Origin: Bacillus niameyensis
GTDB lineage: Bacteria; Bacillota; Bacilli; Bacillales; Bacillaceae_C
Length of the DNA: 64,000 nt
Reading direction: 5' to 3'
Assembly: GCF_001375535.1 (NCBI RefSeq)
Contig: NZ_LN831197.1
Span: forward strand, 3,204,780-3,268,779
Position numbers and translations under genes: made by a program. The notes beneath the pieces are model-generated. The model ran no database searches, had not been told where the DNA came from, and was given only the letters and a program-made list of their open reading frames with translations. Positions 16,055 to 24,837 of the stretch are shown here, in pieces; position 1 is the first letter of the stretch; the number at the start of each line of letters is the position of its first letter.

Positions 16055-18340
16055 ATGTCCCTAAAAAGCCTATGTCATAGTTACATCAGTGGGGATGGAG
16101 ATGAGAAATTGGATAAGCAAATAATAGGGAATAAAGATGGACATGTTAGCTTACTTGATAGTAATCAGAATGATGGATATTGGGCTTTGAAAGAAGAGGA
16201 TACTTTCGAAGTGGCGCCGGGGCTTATCCACTCGCATCAACTATTTCGCGGGAAATTATTGCAATCCATACACATTCTTGAAGTTGATCTAAAGAGTCCA
16301 TATATTCAACCTATCGTTTTCTCTTCACACGGAAAAGTTGATCGATTAGAAACGGTGGGGAAAATGCAAGACCAATTGTTAAAAGTAGGAAAGAGAATAG
16401 TGGCTGGCGTGAATGGTGACTTCTTTAATTGGTTAGGTGTACCATCAGGTTTGCAAATCCAGAACGGGGAGATTGTTACTTCTCCCTCTTATATCAAAGT
16501 ATTACTGGCAATTATGCCTGATGGAACCGTAGAGCTTAAAGATCAAGTAACAATGAGTGCTTTTATCCTTGATGAATGCGGTTGCAATTTAAAGGTGGAT
16601 AACATTAATCGCACAAGATACTTAACACAGCAAGACCATGCAGTAATTTATAGTTGGAGGTTTGGATCTACGACCCGTACACCAGAGGGCGGCGTAGAAG
16701 TAGTTCTCACTGTATCCGATGACCGTTTGTTGTTAGGAAAACGAATAAATGGCGTTGTGGATTCTATTAAGGAAACAGATAATACTTCGATTGAGCATGG
16801 AAAACTTGTTTTATCGTTAACTGGCTTGAAAGCGGATTGGGCTCGTGAAAATTTGAAGGTAGGTGAAAAAGTCTCGATTGATATTTCCTGCGATCGAGGT
16901 GTGGATGAAGCTAAACATGTAATCTCTGGAAATTCTACATTAGGTTATATGCTTCTAAAGGATGGAGAGATCTCAAAAGCGATATTGGATCCGGATAATC
17001 CTCACAATCATGATAGGCATCCGCGAACAATGGTAGCAACGCAAAAAGGAAAGATGTTCATAGTTGTAGTCGATGGCCGTCAACCAGAGCATTCTGATGG
17101 TATTACTCTGGCTGAAGGAGCATGTTATTTAAAAAGTAAAGGTATGGAGAATGCAATTAATATTGACGGTGGTGGCTCAACGGCTTGTTATATACGTCAT
17201 GCCGGGGATGAATATCCGTCATTAATTAATCTACCCTCTGATGGCTATGAAAGAACAGTTGGAAATGCATTGTTTTTTGAGAGTGTTGCCCCTATTTCAG
17301 AATTAAACAAGTTGGTGTTAACCCCTAAATCAACGATAAGAGTTTTAGCAAGTAGCAAAATTACGTTTAAAGTAAAGGGACAAGATCAATTTTTCAATGC
17401 AGTTCCTGTTAAGCAATCGGAATTAGAGTGGCTGGTTAATGAAGAGTTAGGAAGTATACAGACAAATGGAGAATTTACAGCATCAAAAAAAGCAGCGAGT
17501 GGTCATGTAATAGTACGCCGTGGAAAAATTGTTCAAGATTGTCATGTTAAAGTTGTGGAGCGAATAGCTGGCCTAAAGGCGAAACAGTCTGGCATTGTTG
17601 TAGAGCCTGGCGGTGAATGGAGGATTGATCTTCAAGCATTTGATGAGCAAGGAAATGTTGTTTGGGTGTCACCTGAACTTCTTGAGTGGTCTGTAGAAGG
17701 ATTAATAGGTGAAATAACGCCGAGCGGAATTTTAAAGGCGAGTCGAGAAACAACTAAGGGGGCTATTATTGTTAGATATAGTAGTGTTGACGCCAAAATA
17801 AACATTAGTGTGGGAAAACCGCCGTATGTCATTACAAATTTTGAATCATTAGAAGGAATGTCAGTTTATAGTGATAGAGCAGTCCCAGGTTCAGTTACTT
17901 TAACCCGGGCGCCAAGACCCCAACCTGTTCGTTTTGGTACATTTTCTGGAAAGTTAACTTATGATTTTACAAATATTTCTGGCTCCTCTAAAGCGGTTAT
18001 TCAGTTTTCCAATCAATCAGGCGAAAAAGGGCTACAAATCGAAGGGCGTCCGTACCGATTTGGTGTTTGGGTATACGGAGATGCTAATGGTCATTGGCTC
18101 AGATTAGGCATTACTGATGCGAACGGGGAACATAGACCCCTGAATTTTACAGAGCACGGAGGACTAGATTGGCACGGCTGGAAATACGTTCATGCTAAAG
18201 TGGCAGAAGGCACTGCATTTCCAATTACTTTGCACTATCTATTTATCGTTGAAACAAATGACGCAAACAAGAATGCAGGAACACTCTATTTTAATAGACT
18301 ACGAGCTGAATATTTTTATAGTTTTGAAGAGCTGGAATGA
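16055..18340 (+). CDS. Phosphodiester glycosidase (NAGPA domain), no signal peptide
   Basis: The 761-residue protein carries a NAGPA domain (PF09992) at about residues 60-410: GVNGDFFN at 118, HPRT at 322, VVDGRQPEHSDG at 337, NIDGGGST at 369 and GNALFF at 403. NAGPA enzymes split a sugar-1-phosphodiester; the human one uncovers mannose-6-phosphate on lysosomal enzymes. After the domain come Ig-like segments and a C-terminal beta-rich, carbohydrate-binding-like domain (about 590-755). Most bacterial relatives are exported, but this one starts MSLKSLCHSYISGDGDEKLD with no hydrophobic segment, so it should be cytoplasmic. Its ATG directly follows the HAD stop. Confidence 0.85.
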   Translation: MSLKSLCHSYISGDGDEKLDKQIIGNKDGHVSLLDSNQNDGYWALKEEDTFEVAPGLIHSHQLFRGKLLQSIHILEVDLKSPYIQPIVFSSHGKVDRLETVGKMQDQLLKVGKRIVAGVNGDFFNWLGVPSGLQIQNGEIVTSPSYIKVLLAIMPDGTVELKDQVTMSAFILDECGCNLKVDNINRTRYLTQQDHAVIYSWRFGSTTRTPEGGVEVVLTVSDDRLLLGKRINGVVDSIKETDNTSIEHGKLVLSLTGLKADWARENLKVGEKVSIDISCDRGVDEAKHVISGNSTLGYMLLKDGEISKAILDPDNPHNHDRHPRTMVATQKGKMFIVVVDGRQPEHSDGITLAEGACYLKSKGMENAINIDGGGSTACYIRHAGDEYPSLINLPSDGYERTVGNALFFESVAPISELNKLVLTPKSTIRVLASSKITFKVKGQDQFFNAVPVKQSELEWLVNEELGSIQTNGEFTASKKAASGHVIVRRGKIVQDCHVKVVERIAGLKAKQSGIVVEPGGEWRIDLQAFDEQGNVVWVSPELLEWSVEGLIGEITPSGILKASRETTKGAIIVRYSSVDAKINISVGKPPYVITNFESLEGMSVYSDRAVPGSVTLTRAPRPQPVRFGTFSGKLTYDFTNISGSSKAVIQFSNQSGEKGLQIEGRPYRFGVWVYGDANGHWLRLGITDANGEHRPLNFTEHGGLDWHGWKYVHAKVAEGTAFPITLHYLFIVETNDANKNAGTLYFNRLRAEYFYSFEELE

Positions 18341-18510
18341 CTGATATTTTATACGAAAGGGTCATACCTGAAATAGTGCGAATGTTCGGATTCCAATTCC
18401 CGCCGCGGGTTTAGAAGTATTATGAGTCCAATAGGGCTTTTATAAAGCAATCTAATAAAGATCGAATGTATAAAATGGTCATTGAAACTCCAGATATGCC
18501 CGGAAATTAA
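18337..18510 (+). pseudogene. Short interrupted ORF coupled to the glycosidase gene
   Basis: An ATG at 18337 overlaps the glycosidase stop (ATGA). The frame reads MTDILYERVIPEIVRMFGFQ and five more residues to a TAG, then continues in the same frame as KYYESNRAFIKQSNKDRMYK and eleven more residues to a TAA at 18508. The overlap and amino-acid make-up look like a real, translationally coupled gene that has decayed or been cut down. I do not recognise the family. Confidence 0.4.
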
Positions 18511-18835
18511 ATGATGTCATCTGCAAGTTGGAAATACAAGTTGAGAATTTACAGAACTTTAATAAGAAGTGAATAGATTCATAACATTTGTTGATTAGGA
18601 TAGAAAATGGATAGAAAGCTTTTGTTTACATTTGGACAATGGATTAAGGAGGTGAGTCATCTGTAGCATAGCACTTATATGAAGACAGGTTGTAAGGGGA
18701 ATAAGTCGAGAGCTTATTGTAAAAGATACATCTATTTTTGAAAAAGCCTTTGTATAAACAAGGAAATAGAAGAGGTTTTATTTATTAAAAAAAACACACT
18801 AATCAGGTGTAATAAATTGAAGAGGGTGAGCTTTA
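18511..18835 (+). other. Gap before the second ABC operon
   Basis: No gene is seen. There is a ribosome-like AAGGAGGTGAG near 18648 with no usable ORF after it, and a GAAGAGGGTGAG site serving the ATG at 18836. I could not assign a convincing promoter. Confidence 0.4.
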
Positions 18836-20278
18836 ATGAGAAGAGCCTTACAGGTTATGTTCATATTGATGTTACCATTATTCATTATAATTGGTTGTAG
18901 TAATTCTAATAACACTGCAGGGGAGAAAACTGATAATAGTAATAACCCTGACGAGTCAGGTGAGGTAGAAGTATACGAAAATGGCTTACCGAAAAATGAA
19001 AAGGTGACATTAAAGTATGGCTTTTTTGTCGGGGGGTATGGACGTGAATGGGTAGATTATGCAATAGATACTTTTACAGAAAAGTACCCAAATGTAAAAA
19101 TCGAAATTACAGCTTCACCTGATATCTCTCAAATATTATCAACTAAAATTTCAGCAAATAATGATAAAGATATGTTCGATATTTTTAACCGTGAACCATC
19201 TGGTGGGGTAGTAACCTTAGCGGAAGCAGGAAAATTAGAAGAGATGGATGATTTTTGGGGATATAGCATACCGGATGCCTCCGATAATACGGTTAAAGAT
19301 TTAATGATGAATGGATTATTTGAATCGGTTAACCGAGTGAATGGGAAGTCATATGAAATTCCAACATCAGCTAGTGTTGGCGGATTGTTTTTTAATAAAA
19401 ATTTATTTGAAGAGCATGGATGGAATCAGAATCCGAAAACTTGGGATGAATTTGTCCAACTTCTTGAGGAGATAAAAAGTGACGGAATAACTCCAATTAC
19501 ATTTCCGGGTATTCATCCAAGTTACCATGATTGGGCGTTCGGTGATGTAAAGTCATTTGAAATTGCTGATAAGAATGGAAACGCAGAACAGTATATGGAG
19601 GAGTACCAAACATATCAAAATTTAGTTTTTACAAAGCCAGAGGATGAAGAGCGCTGGGAAAAGATTTATGAACTTGGCAAAAAGGGTTATTTCGCTGAAG
19701 GGTTACCAGCATTAAACCACACTCAATCACAAATGCAAGTACTACAAGCTGATGTTGCAATGGTATCTACAGGCAGTCATGTTGAAAATGAAATGAAGAA
19801 CTCTGCCCCAGAGGATTTTGAATGGGGGTTTATGTCGGTTCCATTTATTGATTCAACAGATCAAACATTATGGGTACGGCAAGGAACGTCTAATGGCCAC
19901 TTCATTTGGGCAGGAAAACCAGATTTAAATAAAAAATGGGCAAAAGAATTTATTCTTTGGATGTTAACACTTGATATTCAAGAAAAGGCTGCTGAGAGTG
20001 GATCACTCTCCGTTCGAAATGACTTTGTGAATGACCCTGAAAGATTTGAGAAACTTCAAAGTTCAGCTAAATCTGTACTCGATTATATAGATAAAAATAA
20101 TGTGCAATTAGCTAGAGCTTACAGATCTGTATCAATTACACATCCATCTCGGGAACAGGCTTTCAAAGTAAGAGACGAGGCTATTTCGAACATATTCTTA
20201 GGTAAACAAGATCCAAAACCGATATTTGAAAAAGCAGAGAAACTCATACAAGAGGCGTTAAAAGATAATGAAAAATAA
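18836..20278 (+). CDS. Second ABC solute-binding lipoprotein
   Basis: A 480-residue family 1 extracellular binding protein. The lipobox IIGC places the lipidated Cys at residue 21 after a hydrophobic stretch, then an Asn/Ser/Gly linker. The mature part has the typical TLKYGFFVGGYGREWVDYAI opening and WDEFVQLLEEIKSDGITPI. It is not close to the first binding protein (9824) beyond the fold, so the two importers probably take different substrates. Two permease genes follow. Confidence 0.9.
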   Translation: MRRALQVMFILMLPLFIIIGCSNSNNTAGEKTDNSNNPDESGEVEVYENGLPKNEKVTLKYGFFVGGYGREWVDYAIDTFTEKYPNVKIEITASPDISQILSTKISANNDKDMFDIFNREPSGGVVTLAEAGKLEEMDDFWGYSIPDASDNTVKDLMMNGLFESVNRVNGKSYEIPTSASVGGLFFNKNLFEEHGWNQNPKTWDEFVQLLEEIKSDGITPITFPGIHPSYHDWAFGDVKSFEIADKNGNAEQYMEEYQTYQNLVFTKPEDEERWEKIYELGKKGYFAEGLPALNHTQSQMQVLQADVAMVSTGSHVENEMKNSAPEDFEWGFMSVPFIDSTDQTLWVRQGTSNGHFIWAGKPDLNKKWAKEFILWMLTLDIQEKAAESGSLSVRNDFVNDPERFEKLQSSAKSVLDYIDKNNVQLARAYRSVSITHPSREQAFKVRDEAISNIFLGKQDPKPIFEKAEKLIQEALKDNEK

Positions 20279-20320
20279 ATCGAGGAGGGGATTCCCCCTT
20301 CTTAGGAGAGGAGTGATACT

Positions 20321-21268
20321 GTGTCTGTTACTTCCCTTGCCCAAAAGTTGAAGGCCCCATTTCAAAAGTCATCACTTGAAAAAGCTAATGTGCAAAAGAC
20401 TATGTTTTTATTACTAGCAATTGGTCCCCCATTCGGCGGCTATTTACTTTTTACATTGTATCCCAACATCTTGTCGGTCTACTATGCTTTCCTAGATTGG
20501 GATGGTATGACAGATCCCACTTTTGTGGGCTTTAAAAATTTTGTTGCGATGTTTAAGGATGAATTTGTTTGGAGAGCGCTATATCATAATTTGCTATTAA
20601 TTATTGTTATACCTACTTTTGTTATCGTAATCTCGCTCATTCTAGCCTATTTCCTTGCAAATAAGAGTTATAGGGAAAATGGATTGTTAAAGGTATTATT
20701 CTTTTTTCCAAATGTGTTATCCACCGTTGTGGTTGCTCTTCTTTGGGCATTTATTTATGACGGGAATTATGGATTACTTAATGGGGTATTACGATTCGTT
20801 GGTTTAGATATCGGGAATTTTTACTGGCTTGGGAATGAAAAAACGGCATTATGGGCTATAGTGCCAGCTTGGGTATGGGGAGGCGTTGGGCTATATGTCA
20901 TAATTTTTGTCAATGCAATGATTGCGATTCCTAAGTCCTTTTATGAGTCTGCTATTATGGACGGCGCAGGTGATTGGACCCTATTAAGAAAAATTACCTT
21001 ACCTATGATCATGCCTGTTGTGAGAGTAAGTATATTATTTTTAGCCGTAGGTACAATCAAGGGATTCGAATTTATTTTAATTTTGACTAATGGCGGGCCA
21101 GCTGGATCGACGGATGTAATCGGTCTTTATATGTTTAATCTTGCATTTGGCGAAGGCTCTCATAATTATGGGTACGCTTCAGCTATTGGCATGTTATTGT
21201 TTGTCATTTTGTGTATGACAAAGATTCTGATGGATAAATATATGGATAAACGCGGAATTGATTATTAA
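20321..21268 (+). CDS. Second importer, permease of MalF type
   Basis: The 315-residue protein has six hydrophobic segments and the EAA loop ESAIMDGAGDWTLLRKITLP. Its N-terminal cytoplasmic tail is about 30 residues long. The GTG start at 20321 follows AGGAGAGGAGTGATACT, a clear ribosome site. Family members import sugars or glycerophosphodiesters (UgpA is a close relative in type); the exact substrate is open. Confidence 0.88.
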   Translation: MSVTSLAQKLKAPFQKSSLEKANVQKTMFLLLAIGPPFGGYLLFTLYPNILSVYYAFLDWDGMTDPTFVGFKNFVAMFKDEFVWRALYHNLLLIIVIPTFVIVISLILAYFLANKSYRENGLLKVLFFFPNVLSTVVVALLWAFIYDGNYGLLNGVLRFVGLDIGNFYWLGNEKTALWAIVPAWVWGGVGLYVIIFVNAMIAIPKSFYESAIMDGAGDWTLLRKITLPMIMPVVRVSILFLAVGTIKGFEFILILTNGGPAGSTDVIGLYMFNLAFGEGSHNYGYASAIGMLLFVILCMTKILMDKYMDKRGIDY

Positions 21269-21288
21269 TTGAAAGGGGTTGAGCAAAG

Positions 21289-22125
21289 TTGGTAGAAAGG
21301 CGAACAATGATGGATGTCGTATGGCGCCTATTATTATATTTATGGGCATTTACTATTCTTTTTCCATTGGGATGGATTTTTTATCAGTCGTTAAAAACAA
21401 ATCCAGAATTTTTCCAGAATATATGGGCCTTTCCAGAAAAAATGCAATTTCACAATTATACAAATGCATGGAATGATTATGGGTTTGCAAAAGCGCTATT
21501 AAATACATTATATTATGTCGGCGGTACCCTCGTTGTTGGCTTATTTTTTACTACAATTAACGCGTATGCATTAACACGGATAGAGTTTAAGGGAAGGAAA
21601 ATCATTTGGGCTTTAATTATGCTCTCCCTTTTCTTACCTGGAATTAACGCACTTGTTCCGCAATATGTTGTGATGAGGTCACTAGGTTTAACAAACAGTC
21701 TAACAGGTTTGATCTTATTATCCAGTTTAGGAGAAAGTGTATTTTACTTAATGCTTCTTGGAGGATTTATGAAATCAATTCCAAAAGAGGTAGAAGAAAG
21801 TGCCTTCTTGGATGGTGCTTCCTACTTCCAAATCTTTTTGAAAATCATTATTCCGTTATCTTCTCCAGGTATTGTTACTGTAGCGATTTTCAAATTTATC
21901 GGCTATTACAATAGTTTCCTAGGTCCATTTATTTATTTGAGTGACCCTGAAAAGTACACTATAGGGGTGCAAATGTATCAAGCAAATAAGCTTATGGAAT
22001 ATACAGCTGATTGGGTAACGTTATTCGCAGGCGTAATGATTGCGATGATTCCGTCAATTGTAATCTTTATATTGTTCCAAAAGTGGATATTGAAAGGAGC
22101 ATCACTGGGTGCTGTTAAAGGGTAA
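21289..22125 (+). CDS. Second importer, permease of MalG type
   Basis: A 278-residue permease with six hydrophobic segments and the EAA loop EESAFLDGASYFQIFLKIIIP; the end KGASLGAVKG is typical. The TTG start at 21289 follows GAAAGGGGTTGAG by a few bases; the ATG at 21307 is an alternative. No ATPase subunit gene follows, so like the first importer it must borrow one. The phosphodiesterase-like gene downstream starts 62 bases later. Confidence 0.87.
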   Translation: MVERRTMMDVVWRLLLYLWAFTILFPLGWIFYQSLKTNPEFFQNIWAFPEKMQFHNYTNAWNDYGFAKALLNTLYYVGGTLVVGLFFTTINAYALTRIEFKGRKIIWALIMLSLFLPGINALVPQYVVMRSLGLTNSLTGLILLSSLGESVFYLMLLGGFMKSIPKEVEESAFLDGASYFQIFLKIIIPLSSPGIVTVAIFKFIGYYNSFLGPFIYLSDPEKYTIGVQMYQANKLMEYTADWVTLFAGVMIAMIPSIVIFILFQKWILKGASLGAVKG

Positions 22126-22187
22126 TTGTTGAACAAATTTTTATTGGGTCATCTAAGACTCTATAAACTTTAAAAGGTGATATTGTT

Positions 22188-22973
22188 ATGAAAATATTAC
22201 AGTATAATGTTTTGGATGGTTGTAAGGAAAGCGGACGTTATAATCAGTTAAAGCAGTTACTCATTCAAGAGAAATACGATATTGCAGGATTTAATGAATT
22301 AAATGACTGGACTCAGAAGGAATTTCAAAAAGAAATGGAAAAGATAGGTTTTTCCCATAGCTATTTGTTCGAAATGAAATCTAGTCCTTACTTTTTGGGG
22401 ATAACTGCTAAATACCCAATAGAACTTATTTATACGGAGGAAGCCGCCCCATTTCATCATGGTCTTTTACATGTGAAGATTCGTGATATCAATATAATCG
22501 TTACACATTTAAGTCCATTTGAATCCATTATTCGTGAACTGGAAACTAAAAAAATTGCAGAGTATATTCGTGAGATTAAAGCACCTCTTTTAGTCATGGG
22601 TGATTTAAATACTTTATCACCTTTAGACAAGGAGTATCATAATCAAATTAATATGAAGGAGAAAATTCAGAACCGAAGTTTTCAGAACAGGCAACATATT
22701 TTTGAGGGAGAAATTAATTATAGACCAATGCAAACTCTGCTTGAAGCTGGTCTGAAGGATATCGGTTTTAATGGTTCTTCCGATTATTCGATGCCTACAA
22801 AAATCAAAGGGAAGCCAGAAAATCCTACGTATTTAAGGATTGACTATATGCTCGCAAATTCAGCTCTCTTACAATTTGAACCAGAAGCAGAGATTGTCCA
22901 TGGGTCAGAAGTGGATACATTATCAGATCATTATCCAATTCAGTGCATAATGAAAAAATTTCAGCATAAATAG
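22188..22973 (+). CDS. Endonuclease/exonuclease/phosphatase (EEP) family enzyme
   Basis: The 261-residue protein shows the EEP motifs in order: LQYNVLDG near residue 4, FNELNDW near 37, VTHLSP near 105, MGDLNTLSPLD near 139, RIDYMLAN near 222 and LSDHYPI near 245. The family includes DNases, sphingomyelinases and sugar-nucleotide or glycan phosphodiesterases. There is no signal peptide, so it acts in the cytoplasm. Placed between an importer and phosphatase genes, it most likely cleaves an imported phosphodiester rather than nucleic acid, though that is inference. Confidence 0.82.
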   Translation: MKILQYNVLDGCKESGRYNQLKQLLIQEKYDIAGFNELNDWTQKEFQKEMEKIGFSHSYLFEMKSSPYFLGITAKYPIELIYTEEAAPFHHGLLHVKIRDINIIVTHLSPFESIIRELETKKIAEYIREIKAPLLVMGDLNTLSPLDKEYHNQINMKEKIQNRSFQNRQHIFEGEINYRPMQTLLEAGLKDIGFNGSSDYSMPTKIKGKPENPTYLRIDYMLANSALLQFEPEAEIVHGSEVDTLSDHYPIQCIMKKFQHK

Positions 22974-23017
22974 TAGAGGTCCATTAGTGTTAGTAATTAG
23001 GAAGGGTGGCTGAAATT

Positions 23018-23773
23018 TTGAAGAAATGGATTACGTTCGACTTGGATGAAACGCTAATGCAAAATCCATTTGGTAAATGGGTTTTTCCGGAAGTAGAGAA
23101 CCTTGTATCTTCATTCCACATCAAGGATGGAATTCTAAAAAAAATAAGAAATGAACATAAAAGGAGAATGGACCAACAAAAATTAAGGGATGCCTATGAT
23201 TGGGACAATATTATAAAACAGGTATTAAGAGAAGAAGGCATCCAACTTGAGATTAATATTGAATCACTCGTCCGTAAACATTCAATTCCGCCAAAAGTTT
23301 ATTTGTTAGAGGAGAATCTTTTAAATACTTTAGACCGCGTCAAGCAAAAGGGATTTTCTCTTGGAGTAGTAACAAATGGCTTTTATAAATATCAATTTCC
23401 AGTTATGGAGTCTATCGGTTTGGCGGATGTTATGGATATGATAGTGACACCTTGTCAAACGGATTGTGCTAAGCCTGATATTAGTATGGTTAAGAGATTG
23501 CCAGGAGAAGGGGAAATAGTTGCACATGTTGGTGATCGACTAGATCATGATGTTTCATTTGCTAATGAGCTAGGGATTCAATCTATACTAATCGATCGGG
23601 AAATGCCAGAGGAAATGAGAAAGTTAGCTCCGGTAAACCGTGCACAGCAAACGGAATATGTGGAAAAGTTATTTAAAAAGGGTATCTACCGCGATCTTCA
23701 GTTTGAGAAAAAATACATTCCGAACATTATTATTCACTCCATTTATGAACTACTAGAGAAAGAAATGTCATAA
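23018..23773 (+). CDS. HAD family hydrolase
   Basis: A HAD-superfamily protein with the nucleophile motif TFDLDETLM at the N-terminus, VVTNGF as motif II, and HVGDRLDHDVSFANELG as the metal motif. It is of the subclass I type (helical cap between about residues 20 and 100). The frame opens with GTG 23006, but GGAAGGGTGG sits too close to it; TTG 23018 (MKKWITFDLDETL) has better spacing and I prefer it. It probably removes phosphate from a product of the preceding EEP enzyme. Confidence 0.82.
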   Translation: MKKWITFDLDETLMQNPFGKWVFPEVENLVSSFHIKDGILKKIRNEHKRRMDQQKLRDAYDWDNIIKQVLREEGIQLEINIESLVRKHSIPPKVYLLEENLLNTLDRVKQKGFSLGVVTNGFYKYQFPVMESIGLADVMDMIVTPCQTDCAKPDISMVKRLPGEGEIVAHVGDRLDHDVSFANELGIQSILIDREMPEEMRKLAPVNRAQQTEYVEKLFKKGIYRDLQFEKKYIPNIIIHSIYELLEKEMS

Positions 23774-23812
23774 AAGTAATTAAAAATGTTATGTTAGAAA
23801 ATTGTGTATTGG

Positions 23813-23841
23813 TTGACAAGTGAAAAATCAATTTATATAAT
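23813..23841 (+). promoter_or_regulatory. Strong SigA-type promoter before the GDPD gene
   Basis: TTGACA (23813-23818) and TATAAT (23836-23841) match consensus exactly with a 17-base spacer. It starts a leader of about 180 bases. Confidence 0.88.
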
Positions 23842-23875
23842 TGGGTGAAAATGAATATCGGGTGGAGAAGAAGAG

Positions 23876-23945
23876 AACCCTAAAAAAGTTAATGAGTCGA
23901 ACAAGATGTTTGAATTCTATTAATCTTTTTAGGGTTTTGTTCTTT
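23876..23945 (+). terminator. Leader terminator, candidate GlpP target
   Basis: Within the leader, AACCCTAAAAAAGTTAAT pairs with ATTAATCTTTTTAGGGTT (16 of 18 positions) across a loop of about 25 bases and is followed by TTGTTCTTTG. It lies between a consensus promoter and the GDPD gene, so transcription would stop unless antiterminated. GlpP, encoded at 13160, controls such hairpins in B. subtilis glp leaders. Confidence 0.65.
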
Positions 23946-24032
23946 GAATTAAAAGACCACAAATCTTAATATAAAGGTAGAAAAGCTAGCAAAAGGGAAA
24001 TAAATAAATCTAGAATCAAAGGGGTTTTTCTT

Positions 24033-24764
24033 GTGACAAAAATATTTGCGCACCGAGGGAGTTCTGGAACACATCCAGAAAACACACTGGCTTCATTTAA
24101 AGAGGCGATCCGACTTGGAGTAGATGGAATTGAATTGGATATTCAATTAACAAAAGACCAAAATCTTGTTGTTATTCATGACTATACACTAGATCGCACG
24201 ACTAATGGTACAGGGCAAGTGAATGAGTATACACTAGAAGAAATAAAAGGCTTCGATGCGGGATCGAAATTTTCTCCAGAGTTTCAAAGTGAGAGAATCC
24301 CTACTTTTCGAGAGGTTCTAGAATTGTTGAAGGACACAAATATAGAATTGAATATTGAAATTAAAAGCCCAGTGAAACATGAAACAGGTATTGAAGAGAG
24401 AATGATACAAGAGATAAAGGAGTATGGCTTATTAAATAGAGTTGTTGTGTCCTCTTTTAACCATGATTCTCTCAAGCGAGTAATAAAACTCGTTCCAGAA
24501 GTAGAAAGTGCCATTTTATATACAAAAAAGATGGATGATCCTTGGAAGTATGCCGCAGCAATTGGGGCGACAGCTCTTCATACTTATGAACCTGAAACGG
24601 AAATAGAAATGATTGCAGAAGCGCAAGAGAAGGGTTTTCCTGTTCGAGTATTTACCGTGAACGAAAAGGAGAGCATGGAAAAGTTTTTTAAATGTAATGT
24701 TGCGGCCATTTTTACTGATTATCCCGAGAAAGCGTTGAGTCTTAGAGAAGTTTCATTAAGATAA
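24033..24764 (+). CDS. Glycerophosphodiester phosphodiesterase, cytoplasmic
   Basis: At 243 residues it is a compact GDPD enzyme. Catalytic and metal residues are visible: FAHRGSSGTHPENTLASF (His, Arg, Glu), GIELDIQLTKD (Glu, Asp), VVIHDYTLDRTTNG (His), LNIEIKSP (Glu, Lys) and the end IFTDYPEKAL. No signal peptide is present, unlike exported GlpQ. It hydrolyses glycerophosphodiesters to glycerol-3-phosphate and an alcohol, which would feed the GlpP signal. Start GTG 24033 follows AAAGGGG. It sits behind a leader terminator. Confidence 0.9.
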   Translation: MTKIFAHRGSSGTHPENTLASFKEAIRLGVDGIELDIQLTKDQNLVVIHDYTLDRTTNGTGQVNEYTLEEIKGFDAGSKFSPEFQSERIPTFREVLELLKDTNIELNIEIKSPVKHETGIEERMIQEIKEYGLLNRVVVSSFNHDSLKRVIKLVPEVESAILYTKKMDDPWKYAAAIGATALHTYEPETEIEMIAEAQEKGFPVRVFTVNEKESMEKFFKCNVAAIFTDYPEKALSLREVSLR

Positions 24765-24837
24765 ATAAAATTTCCCTACTGCCTAGTTCCTCCTATGAGG
24801 GACTTGAAGCGAAAAAAATTAAGGAGACAATAATATA

